Notes: a model not told the origin generated them from the letters alone. 5,591 bases of DNA from an uncultured Opitutia bacterium (GCA_903882335.1 CAIRWP010000176.1:1-5591), one strand, 5' to 3'. Shown: positions 1-5,591, numbered from the stretch's first letter. Program-made: numbers and translations.

Positions 1-435
1 GCCGAGCAGGTCGCGGTCCAGCGGCGCTACTGGTCCCTGCTTCGCTCGCTCCCCAATTTCTACCTCATCGAGGGGAGGTTTCGCCGACGGGCGCTGCCGG
101 GGGCCGAAGGCTTCCGCATCGAGGAGCGGGGGAGCGACGTGAACCTGACGGCCCACCTGCTCTCCGATCTGATGCTGGGTTGCTTCGACGCGGCGATCGT
201 GGTCACCGGTAATCCCGACCTGGCCTTGCCGGTCCGGTTGGCCCGGCAGTTCTCCGGCCTGCCGGTGGGTGTGCTCAACCCGCAGCGCCTCTCCGGGCCC
301 GGGCGGCCGGCGGCGCGTCCCTGCTCCGAACTGCGTGCGGGGGCGTCCTTCTACCAGAGTGGCGTGACCTGGAGCCAGCTGCGACGGGCGCAGTTCACGG
401 AACCAGCCGGTCGCGCCTCGCCGCCCCCGCGCTAG
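1..435 (+). CDS. NYN-domain protein (PIN-like nuclease fold), 5' end missing
   Basis: The frame is open from base 1 to the TAG at 433-435, giving the last 144 residues of a longer protein; the true start lies left of the window. A GTG at 139 could be read as a start, but the conserved sequence continues upstream of it, so it is internal. The fragment shows the pattern of the NYN family: RRYW near residue 8, then GSDVNLTAHLLSD (44-56) with the conserved Asp46, then FDAAIVVTGNPDL (62-74), then PVGVLNP (88-94), and a C-terminal AQF motif. NYN domains adopt a PIN/FLAP-nuclease-like fold with a cluster of acidic residues that binds metal, and several members act on RNA. Many relatives read VVSNDSDL at the second motif; here it is VVTGNPDL, so Asn71 replaces one acidic residue while Asp73 remains. 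Activity is therefore uncertain. The tail after AQF is short and Pro/Arg-rich. The gene converges on the cytochrome gene with an 11-bp gap. Family assignment is by motif memory, not by a search. Confidence 0.85.
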   Translation, partial: AEQVAVQRRYWSLLRSLPNFYLIEGRFRRRALPGAEGFRIEERGSDVNLTAHLLSDLMLGCFDAAIVVTGNPDLALPVRLARQFSGLPVGVLNPQRLSGPGRPAARPCSELRAGASFYQSGVTWSQLRRAQFTEPAGRASPPPR

Positions 436-446
436 GCGGACTCAGG

Positions 447-2459
447 TCACTTGTCCTGCAGCGTGCGGAGGTATTGGCGGACGGCGTCGAACTGCTCGGT
501 GCCCTTGCCGTCGAGGATGTCCGTCAGCTGCGTCATACCCTCGGCGTCCGCATACTTCGGCATCTTCGTCTCGGGGTCGAGGCGCGTGGGCGCCAGCACC
601 CAGCGCAGGAAGTAGCCGCGCCGCAGGCGTTCGGCGCTTTCCTTGAAGTTGATGGCCGGCGCTTCGAAGACCGCCGTCGCGGGCGTGTCGCCGACCGCAT
701 GGCAGGTGATGCAATTGAAGCCGCCGTCCACGCCGATCAGCTTCTCACCCAACGCCGTCAGCTCGGGCTTGGGCGCGGCCTCGGTGGGCTCCTGGGCGGG
801 CAGGCCGTGCTGATGCGCGAGGCCGAGGGCGAGGCCGTTCGCCAGGTGGGGCGCGAAGCCGGGCATGCGGCCGATGAGCCAGGGGCGGGGCTTGGCCTCG
901 ACCTGTCCGGCGATGAACTTGGCCATCCAAGCGGTCTGCAGCTTTTCGCCGAACCAAGTCATCGCGGGGATCGGGGCGTCCGGCACCGGTTCGCCTTCGA
1001 CATGCTCCTTGGCCGGCAGCGCGTCCCGCAGTTTCTTGCACTCGCCGTCGACCTTCGACCACGCGCTGCCCCGGGCGTCGCGGGTGTGGCAGGCGACGCA
1101 ATTAAGGTCGCGGACCTGACGTTCGGCGAACTCCGCGGGCGTGTCCTGCTTGAGCGACGCGAGGTCGGTGGCGAGGAAGGCGAGGAGCGCGGCGCGCTGC
1201 GTGGGCGCGAGGCCGAAGTCAGGCGCGGACGCGCGGGCGGCGCCGTCGGACGCGAGGCAACCCTTGGCGCCGGCGGCCATGACCTTGGCCAGCGGTGGCT
1301 GCGTCGTGGCGGGCATGCCGGCGTGGCAATTGAGGCAACCGGCGGACACGAGCAACGCGGCGCCGCGGGTGGCGTCGCCCTTGAGCGCCTTTCGCTTGAT
1401 CATCCGGCCGTTGGCCAGCAGGTAGGTCGCGAGCTGCCGCGCCTCGTCGTCGCTCAGGCGGAAGTTCGGCATGCGCGTCGCCGGGAAGTTCTTCGCCGGA
1501 TCCTTCAGGTAGTCGGCCAGAGCCTCGACGCGCAGTTGGTACTTATCGGACAGGTGCGCGAGCGGGATGCGGTCCAACGTCTCGGGCTGGCCGCCGACCT
1601 CGGCGTCCGGGCGCTGGTGGCAGCCGATGCAACCCAGGTTCGCGAAGAGCGCGCCACCGGGGGCGACCAGGGCGGGGTCGAGCTTGCCGGCGGGCGGGGT
1701 CGCGCCCTGCGTGAGCATCGCTGCGATGTCGGCGGCCTGCTGGGCCGCGTCGGGTCCGTTCAGGGCCTTGGGCATCCAGGTATGCGGGCGCACGGCGCGC
1801 GGGTCATGGATCCACTCCGTGAGGAAGTCCGGGTTGAAGCGGCTGCCGAGGTCCGCCAGCACCGGGGCGTTGTGTCCGAACTCCGGCAGACCCGTGCCCT
1901 TGGCCGGGAGTCGCGCGTCGGCGTGGCAGGTGGCGCAGTTCAGTTGCGCGAAGAGCAGTCTACCCTCGCGGACCCGCGTCGCGCCGAGTTCGGTTTCCGT
2001 GGGCGTGTGCGCGAGGACGGTCGGCGGGATCGGCTCGGCCAGGAAGTCCTTCGACGACCACGTCAGGCGCACGAAGGTGTCGCCCTGCGCGGCGCTCGGC
2101 AGCTCGGCGACGAGCGTGTTCTCGCCCTGGTTGAGGGTGACGGTCCGCGGGGTCGCGCCGTCGAGCAGCGGCTGGCCGTTGAGGCTGAGCTTGAAGCCGC
2201 CGGAGTTCTCCGCCGCGAAGGTGAAGGTGCCGCGCACCGGCGAGAGGATGCGGCCTTCCCACTTGGCGACGAACGGACCCGCCGGGAGGAAGGGGGTGGG
2301 GGCTTGGCCGGCGGGCACGTAGAGCGCGAGGAGGCGGTCGGAACGGACGTCGGACTTGCCCGCGGCGGTGAAGGTCACGGCGAGACCGGCCTGCGGCTCG
2401 GCGGCGCGGAGGCCGGTGAGGAGGAGCAGGGCGAGGAGCAGGGGACGGAGGCGGGACAT
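447..2459 (-). CDS. Exported five-heme c-type cytochrome with N-terminal PA14-like domain
   Basis: A 670-residue protein. Residues 1-20 form a signal peptide (Arg, then a Leu-rich core, AA near 19-20), which fixes the start. Residues about 22-150 resemble a PA14/carbohydrate-binding-like sandwich (KWEGRILSP, FAAENSGGFKLSLNGQPLLDG), followed by five cytochrome c modules. The CXXCH heme sites are CATCH 175-179, CIGCH 277-281, CLNCH 375-379, CVACH 454-458 and CITCH 583-587. Candidate axial methionines in Met-Pro motifs are Met229, Met330, Met532 and Met633. The third module has Ala-Pro-Asp-Phe at 412-415 where the others have Met-Pro, so its sixth ligand is unclear. Cys401 and Cys474 lie outside the heme motifs. 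The expected role is electron transfer in the periplasm or at the outer surface, with the PA14-like domain possibly binding glycan or a partner. The same-strand upstream gene encodes a heme-less propeller protein, a plausible electron donor. No Shine-Dalgarno sequence is visible before the ATG. The substrate is unknown. Confidence 0.93.
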   Translation of the reverse strand: MSRLRPLLLALLLLTGLRAAEPQAGLAVTFTAAGKSDVRSDRLLALYVPAGQAPTPFLPAGPFVAKWEGRILSPVRGTFTFAAENSGGFKLSLNGQPLLDGATPRTVTLNQGENTLVAELPSAAQGDTFVRLTWSSKDFLAEPIPPTVLAHTPTETELGATRVREGRLLFAQLNCATCHADARLPAKGTGLPEFGHNAPVLADLGSRFNPDFLTEWIHDPRAVRPHTWMPKALNGPDAAQQAADIAAMLTQGATPPAGKLDPALVAPGGALFANLGCIGCHQRPDAEVGGQPETLDRIPLAHLSDKYQLRVEALADYLKDPAKNFPATRMPNFRLSDDEARQLATYLLANGRMIKRKALKGDATRGAALLVSAGCLNCHAGMPATTQPPLAKVMAAGAKGCLASDGAARASAPDFGLAPTQRAALLAFLATDLASLKQDTPAEFAERQVRDLNCVACHTRDARGSAWSKVDGECKKLRDALPAKEHVEGEPVPDAPIPAMTWFGEKLQTAWMAKFIAGQVEAKPRPWLIGRMPGFAPHLANGLALGLAHQHGLPAQEPTEAAPKPELTALGEKLIGVDGGFNCITCHAVGDTPATAVFEAPAINFKESAERLRRGYFLRWVLAPTRLDPETKMPKYADAEGMTQLTDILDGKGTEQFDAVRQYLRTLQDK

Positions 2460-2520
2460 GGTCGCGGGACTACGCCATCCATTGCGTCACTTCCCCCGCC
2501 TATGGCAAGCATGGCGAGAT

Positions 2521-2673
2521 AAGGGGGAAGCGGTTAGCGGTTGGCGGTTAGGGGGGTAGATAGCGGTTAGGGGTTAGCGGATAGCGGGTGGGATTTATTC
2601 GGGGACGTGAGTTTTCGAGACGTCGCAACGTGTGTCCTTTCCCTATCCGCCAACCGCTAACCGCTATCCCCTT
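2521..2673. repeat. 153-bp inverted repeat built from TTAGCGG-type heptads
   Basis: The arms 2521-2553 and 2641-2673 are inverted copies that match at 30 of 33 positions, with an 87-bp spacer. The left half consists of 7-bp units in strict register: four at 2527-2554, a 5-bp break, then four more at 2560-2587. The units are variants of TTAGCGG (ATAGCGG, TTGGCGG, TTAGGGG). The right arm carries four units of the same series on the opposite strand at 2640-2667. The remaining spacer (2588-2639) is less GC-rich and contains two ACGTG words and the palindrome GACGTC. A transcript could fold into a long stem with a large loop. A 7-bp period is not a multiple of three, which fits noncoding DNA. No target-site duplication is seen at the edges and no transposase is present. 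It could be a REP/MITE-like dispersed element or a cluster of short tandem repeats. Confidence 0.85.
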
Positions 2674-2687
2674 GTCTTTCACCCCCC

Positions 2688-2717
2688 AACAAACAGGCCC
2701 GGCGGGTGCCGGGCCTG
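2688..2717 (-). terminator. Rho-independent-type terminator of the propeller gene
   Basis: Read on the minus strand, CAGGCCCGGC pairs perfectly with GCCGGGCCTG (2717-2708 with 2703-2694) around a 4-base loop, giving a 10-bp GC-rich stem. It is followed directly by TTTGTT (2693-2688), a short T-rich tail. The hairpin begins 21 bases past the TAA stop of the propeller gene. The tail is short and interrupted, so termination may be partial. In the other direction the stem is followed by G-rich sequence, so it is not a good plus-strand terminator. Confidence 0.75.
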
Positions 2718-2738
2718 CGGGGACGCCTGGGTGGCGGC

Positions 2739-5252
2739 TTACTTGGCGAAGCTGCGGTAATCCGAACCCTGCTTCTCCGGCACCACGTTGATCGTGTTGC
2801 AGACCTCGTCGGGGACGCGGGTGCCGTCGACGGCCTTCACGTTCATCTTGATGCGCATCTGCTCGACGGGCTTCAGGCCGGGGACCTCGAGGAAGACCGT
2901 CTTGCCGTCGGCGGAGACCTTGACGGACTTGATCGCGACGGGGTCGGTGCCTTTCTCGCCGGGCTTGCTGACCTTGTAGTCGGCGGAGCCGTAGGCGCCG
3001 GAGTACAGGTAGTTGTACTGCTCGATCGAGTAGTTCTGCAGGTCGCCGGCGGACTTCGGGTCGAGGGCGCCGGTGAAGCCGATGGTGATGCCCTGCGTGG
3101 TGACGTGGAGCGTCTCCTGCATGGTCACGGACTTGCCGGTGTAGCGGACGCGGTGGATGGCGCCGTCCTTGACGCCGTTGGTCTGCCAGCCCTTGAGGCC
3201 GGAGGTGTAGAGCTGGCCGTCGACCGGGCTGAAGCGGCCGCGCATCAGGCCGGTGGTGAACTTCAGCGGGAACTTGACCACGCCGCCCTGGGCCACGTCG
3301 CCGACGCGTTCCTGGAGGACGCCGAAGAGCGAGGACTTGCCGTAGGACAGGTAGAGCATGCGGCCCTCGAACGGCCCCCACTGCTTGCTGGTCACCCAGG
3401 TCTGGCCGCCGTTGGAGTTGTCCACGTCGTACGGGAGCCAGCACAGGTGCGGGGAGTACTTCGTGGGCGCGGGCGTCTGGTGGGAGAGGTCGGGGACCTC
3501 GATGAACTCACCCGGCTTGGAGAGGTGGATGTAGTCGGCCGGCACCCAGGTGCCCTGGTTGTCGCCGTTGGAGATCTCACCGTTGGGGCCGACGCCCATG
3601 CCGTTCGGGGCGCGGATGCCGGTGGCGTAGACTTCGAACTTCTTGCCGTCGGCCGACACCTTGAAGATGCAGCCGTGGTGGTCGCTGAGCGGACCCCAGC
3701 CGCGGCCACCCGGATTCACGGGGCCGCCCTTGAGGAAGTAGAAGTTGCCCTGGCTGTCCGTCTGCAGGTCGAAGGTGAACTCGTGGAAGTTCGAGGTGAC
3801 CTGGACGTCATTGTTGAAATTCTCGTAGAAATCGGCTTCGCCGTCGCCGTCCAGGTCCTTGAGGCGGGTGATCTGGTCGCGACCGAGGACGTAGAGCTCC
3901 TCGTTGACGACCGTCAGGCCGAGGGCGTGGAAGATGCCGGTGGCGTGGCGGCGCCAGCTGATCTTGGAGAGGTTGGCGTCGGCGACCTTGCCGATCCACA
4001 CGTCGCCGCTCCAGGTCGAGAAGGCGATGCGGCCGTCCTTGAAGAACGCGAGGGCGCCGACGCGGATCCAGGCCTTGTAGGGGTTGGTCTCGGGGACGGT
4101 GACGTTGTCGACGAGGTAGGGGGCGTTGAGGATCTCGGCCAGCTTGTCCTGCAGCGCGGCCTTCTTGTTGGCGTCGGTGGCCTTGGCGAGCTGTTCCTTG
4201 ACCGAGTCGGCCTGCTTGGCCTGGTCGACCTCGCCGAGCACGCCTTCGGTCACGACTTCTTCCTTCCAGTGCGACGCGCCGCCCTTGGTGAAGGCGCGCA
4301 GGTCGGTGGGCTTGGCGACGGCCGCGGCGGCCTTGGCGAGGGCCCCGGCGTCCTTGCAGCCGTGGGCGAAGGAGATCTTGAAACTCGTGCCGGCGGCGAC
4401 CTTGCCGAGTTTCAGCGTGAGCACGTTACCTTCGGTCGAGAGCGCGCCGGTGACGCCGTGGACGGCGACCGCGGTGGGCAGCTCGTCGCCGGGCTTTCCC
4501 TTGGAGAGCGTGAGCGCGGCGGTGAGGCCTTTGGCCTTCATCGAGCCGCCGTAGGGCAGGTTCGCGAGGCGCACGGATTCGGCGAGGTCACCGGAGACGA
4601 CGGTGAAGGAGCGGCTGAGGACCTTGACGCCGTCGATGGTCTCGAGCTCGGCGCTTTCGAGCAGGCTGGCCCCGCCGACGGTGTAGGCGAAGGTGACGCG
4701 ATCGCCGGAGAGGTAGAGGCCGAGGTACTTGGAGTGCTCGCGGGGCAGGGGACCCAGCGGAATCGGCGACATGACGCCGGCGGGGCCGACGGGGAGTTTG
4801 CGGGGTTCCGCGAAACTGCCGTTTTGGCTCCAACCCGGGCCGGGGTTAGTCTCGACGTGGAGGTCGGAGCCCTCGGCGGGGGCGGGGTTCGGGCCGTGCG
4901 CGCCGTCGAAGGTCACGCCCTTGCGCTTGAACCAGCCACCAGACCAGAGACCGGCGCCGCGCAGGGTCTCGGTGTCGAAAGCGTAGCCGGCGTCCTCCTT
5001 GCCGAGGTTCACCAGGACGGCCTTGTTGGCGGCGCAGCCCTTGTTCTCGAAAGGATTCTTGCCGAGCGCGTTGTCGATGGAGGCGCTCAGGAAGCGACCG
5101 TAGTCCATGTCCATGTATTTGCCGGTAGGCTTGGCGGCCTTCTTGGCTTCGGGCTTCTTGGCCTCCGCCTTCTTGGGGGCGTCGGCGGCGAAACCGGTGA
5201 AGACCGACAGCGCCAGGGCGCCGAGGGTGAGCAGGTTGCGGGGGGTCGTCAT
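2739..5252 (-). CDS. Exported DUF6797-type beta-propeller protein (sorbosone/glucose dehydrogenase-like), no heme motif
   Basis: An 837-residue protein. Residues 1-23 are a signal peptide ending near GFAA, which supports the ATG at 5252. A Lys/Ala/Glu/Pro-rich linker (24-45) follows. Residues about 46-320 match my memory of the DUF6797 region: MDYGRFLSASID, the WSGGW segment at 103-107, FDGAHGPNP at 115-123, GPGW at 138-141 and GPLPREHSKYLGLYLSGDR at 167-185. Residues 340-376 look helical and charged. Residues about 377-705 form a propeller of the sugar/sorbosone dehydrogenase or NHL kind: FKDGRIAFSTWSGDVW, then RLKDLDGDGEADFYENF with a DxDxDG calcium-type loop at 466-470, then GIRAPNGMGVGPNGEI at 545-560. 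Residues about 706-820 look like an Ig-like C-terminal domain. The five cysteines (73, 299, 528, 604, 818) form no CXXCH, so heme must come from a partner, most simply the cytochrome encoded downstream on the same strand. A periplasmic oxidase or binding role is inferred; substrate and cofactor cannot be read from the sequence. Confidence 0.9.
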   Translation of the reverse strand: MTTPRNLLTLGALALSVFTGFAADAPKKAEAKKPEAKKAAKPTGKYMDMDYGRFLSASIDNALGKNPFENKGCAANKAVLVNLGKEDAGYAFDTETLRGAGLWSGGWFKRKGVTFDGAHGPNPAPAEGSDLHVETNPGPGWSQNGSFAEPRKLPVGPAGVMSPIPLGPLPREHSKYLGLYLSGDRVTFAYTVGGASLLESAELETIDGVKVLSRSFTVVSGDLAESVRLANLPYGGSMKAKGLTAALTLSKGKPGDELPTAVAVHGVTGALSTEGNVLTLKLGKVAAGTSFKISFAHGCKDAGALAKAAAAVAKPTDLRAFTKGGASHWKEEVVTEGVLGEVDQAKQADSVKEQLAKATDANKKAALQDKLAEILNAPYLVDNVTVPETNPYKAWIRVGALAFFKDGRIAFSTWSGDVWIGKVADANLSKISWRRHATGIFHALGLTVVNEELYVLGRDQITRLKDLDGDGEADFYENFNNDVQVTSNFHEFTFDLQTDSQGNFYFLKGGPVNPGGRGWGPLSDHHGCIFKVSADGKKFEVYATGIRAPNGMGVGPNGEISNGDNQGTWVPADYIHLSKPGEFIEVPDLSHQTPAPTKYSPHLCWLPYDVDNSNGGQTWVTSKQWGPFEGRMLYLSYGKSSLFGVLQERVGDVAQGGVVKFPLKFTTGLMRGRFSPVDGQLYTSGLKGWQTNGVKDGAIHRVRYTGKSVTMQETLHVTTQGITIGFTGALDPKSAGDLQNYSIEQYNYLYSGAYGSADYKVSKPGEKGTDPVAIKSVKVSADGKTVFLEVPGLKPVEQMRIKMNVKAVDGTRVPDEVCNTINVVPEKQGSDYRSFAK

Positions 5253-5275
5253 AGGGGAGAGGGTAAGGGGGAAGG
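5253..5275 (-). promoter_or_regulatory. Pyrimidine-rich leader without Shine-Dalgarno sequence
   Basis: On the minus strand, the 23 bases before the ATG of the propeller gene are C and T except for one A. There is no GGAG-type ribosome binding site at the usual distance. Because the signal peptide fixes the start, this is a real non-Shine-Dalgarno leader rather than a start-calling error. Initiation through S1-type recognition of an unstructured leader is one possibility, but that is inference. Confidence 0.55.
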
Positions 5276-5423
5276 ACCCGGGGTAGGGGCTTTCTCGATT
5301 TGAGCCAGCCCCGTCCCCTTGTCCACCGTATAGGAGTGCTTTTGAGGGGGAAGGTTCCGACTAAGGAGGGCCCGGGCAGGGGCTGGGGCTTGGGCCGGGT
5401 TCGAAAGACGCTGCGAGGCAGCT

Positions 5424-5459
5424 AGGGACAGGGACAGGGGCAGTGACAGGGGAAGGAAG
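5424..5459. repeat. Degenerate hexamer tandem repeat (AGGGAC type)
   Basis: Six consecutive 6-bp units run from 5424 to 5459. The first two are identical AGGGAC, and the rest differ by one to three bases while all keeping the leading AG. The plus strand is almost entirely purine. The length is too short to call a functional element; it could be a decaying microsatellite. Confidence 0.6.
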
Positions 5460-5540
5460 TAATCGATGCACGAGTGAATGAGCTGGCAGGCGTGCAAGGT
5501 AGGGGCAGCACCGCGTGCTGTCCTAGCGATTGCTCTCTTC

Positions 5541-5568
5541 AATCTAACCGCTAACCGCCATCCCCCAA
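5541..5568 (-). repeat. Second copy of the heptad repeat
   Basis: On the minus strand this segment contains ATGGCGG followed by TTAGCGG in 7-bp register, flanked by more diverged units TTGGGGG and TTAGATT. The plus-strand string TAACCGCTAACCGC also occurs, apart from its first base, in the right arm of the large inverted repeat (from 2651), in the same orientation and followed by a similar ATCCCC. It is therefore the same repeat family on the other side of the propeller gene. No second arm is visible inside the window. Confidence 0.7.
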
Positions 5569-5573
5569 CCCCT

Positions 5574-5590
5574 TGCGAGCCCCGCTCGCA
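5574..5590. repeat. Perfect 7-bp hairpin at the right edge
   Basis: TGCGAGC (5574-5580) and GCTCGCA (5584-5590) are exact inverted copies around a CCC loop. It could be the terminator of a plus-strand transcript or part of the repeat next to it, but the window ends one base later, so any T tail is out of view. Read on the minus strand it is followed by AAGGGG, not a T run. Confidence 0.4.
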
Positions 5591-5591
5591 C

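Larger units (their letters stand above)
2460..2738. other. Noncoding gap between propeller and cytochrome genes
   Basis: No credible gene lies in these 279 bases. In the direction of the flanking minus-strand genes the gap contains the terminator hairpin of the propeller gene, a large inverted repeat made of 7-bp units, and then about 61 bases of leader before the cytochrome ATG. The leader has a GGGGGAAG stretch, but it ends about 29 bases before the ATG, too far to act as a ribosome binding site. No convincing sigma-70 type promoter is visible for the cytochrome gene. If it is transcribed independently of the propeller gene, its promoter must lie in or next to the repeat. Confidence 0.8.
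5253..5591. other. Noncoding region upstream of the propeller gene
   Basis: No supported gene lies in these 339 bases. They should carry the promoter of the propeller gene, but no strong promoter stands out. On the minus strand, TGGACA (5325-5320) is followed after 17 bases by CAAATC (5302-5297); the first box is good and the second poor. A TATACG (5332-5327) lacks a matching -35 box. Purine-rich runs dominate the plus strand at 5253-5290 and 5424-5459. Two repeat types and a small hairpin within the region are listed separately. Confidence 0.6.

Noticed and set aside
436..460. Shared terminator between the converging NYN and cytochrome genes
   Set aside because: Only a 4-bp CAGG/CCTG pairing is visible and there is no T tract; nothing supports a terminator here.
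474..2522. Long plus-strand open frame opposite the cytochrome gene (682 codons)
   Set aside because: It is Arg/Gly/Glu-rich with no recognisable motif. The opposite strand encodes a signal peptide and five CXXCH motifs. High GC at third codon positions keeps the antisense frame open.
2548..3444. Minus-strand 298-codon open frame running through the end of the propeller gene and the repeat
   Set aside because: It is an out-of-frame Arg/Pro-rich shadow of the propeller gene and passes through the terminator and inverted repeat.
2706..5303. Long plus-strand open frame opposite the propeller gene (865 codons)
   Set aside because: It is slightly longer than the real gene but made of Gly/Val/Asp/Leu-rich low-complexity sequence, and it runs through the terminator hairpin. 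The minus strand has the signal peptide and family motifs.
5297..5325. Minus-strand TGGACA-17-CAAATC as a sigma-70 promoter
   Set aside because: The -10 box matches the consensus at only two of six positions, too weak to annotate as a promoter.
5353..5372. Plus-strand TAAGGAGGG resembling a ribosome binding site
   Set aside because: No start codon with an open frame follows at a suitable distance.
5393..5411. GGGTTCGAAA resembling a tRNA T-loop
   Set aside because: The flanking bases do not pair into a T stem, and no acceptor, D or anticodon arm can be found around it.
5249..5542. Minus-strand open frame with TTG start whose stop overlaps the propeller ATG (ATGA)
   Set aside because: The 4-base overlap looks like translational coupling, but the 97-residue product is low-complexity (Leu/Pro/Ser runs from the hexamer repeat), begins at the edge of the heptad repeat and has no ribosome binding site.

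Overview
The window is a GC-rich bacterial segment with three protein-coding genes, one of them cut by the left edge. The large genes encode a DUF6797-type beta-propeller protein and a five-heme c-type cytochrome with an N-terminal PA14-like domain. Both are exported-protein types I associate with the Planctomycetes-Verrucomicrobia (PVC) group. Together with the high GC content and the lack of Shine-Dalgarno sequences, this suggests a Verrucomicrobiota bacterium, possibly Opitutaceae-like. That placement is inference from gene families; no rRNA or marker gene is present.

Layout. Positions 1-435 (+) hold the 3' part of a NYN-domain (PIN-like nuclease fold) gene. It converges, with an 11-bp gap, on the cytochrome gene at 447-2459 (-). 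Positions 2460-2738 are noncoding. Read in the direction of the minus-strand genes, this gap holds a perfect GC-rich terminator hairpin for the propeller gene (2694-2717), then a 153-bp inverted repeat built of 7-bp units (2521-2673), then the cytochrome leader. Positions 2739-5252 (-) encode the DUF6797/propeller protein. Positions 5253-5591 are noncoding: a pyrimidine-rich leader, a degenerate hexamer tandem repeat (5424-5459), another copy of the heptad repeat (5541-5568) and a small perfect hairpin at the right edge.

Working model. The propeller protein and the cytochrome are both predicted to be exported, lie in tandem and point the same way. The propeller protein has no heme motif, and the cytochrome has five. 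The likely arrangement is a periplasmic or surface redox module. The propeller would bind or oxidise a substrate (sugar-dehydrogenase-like fold, substrate unknown), and the multiheme partner would take the electrons. The terminator and repeat between them argue against a simple two-gene operon. The NYN gene has no evident functional link to the pair.

The points most worth a second look are the heptad inverted repeat and its second copy, the third heme domain with Ala where the axial Met is expected, and the Asp-to-Asn change in the NYN acidic motif.
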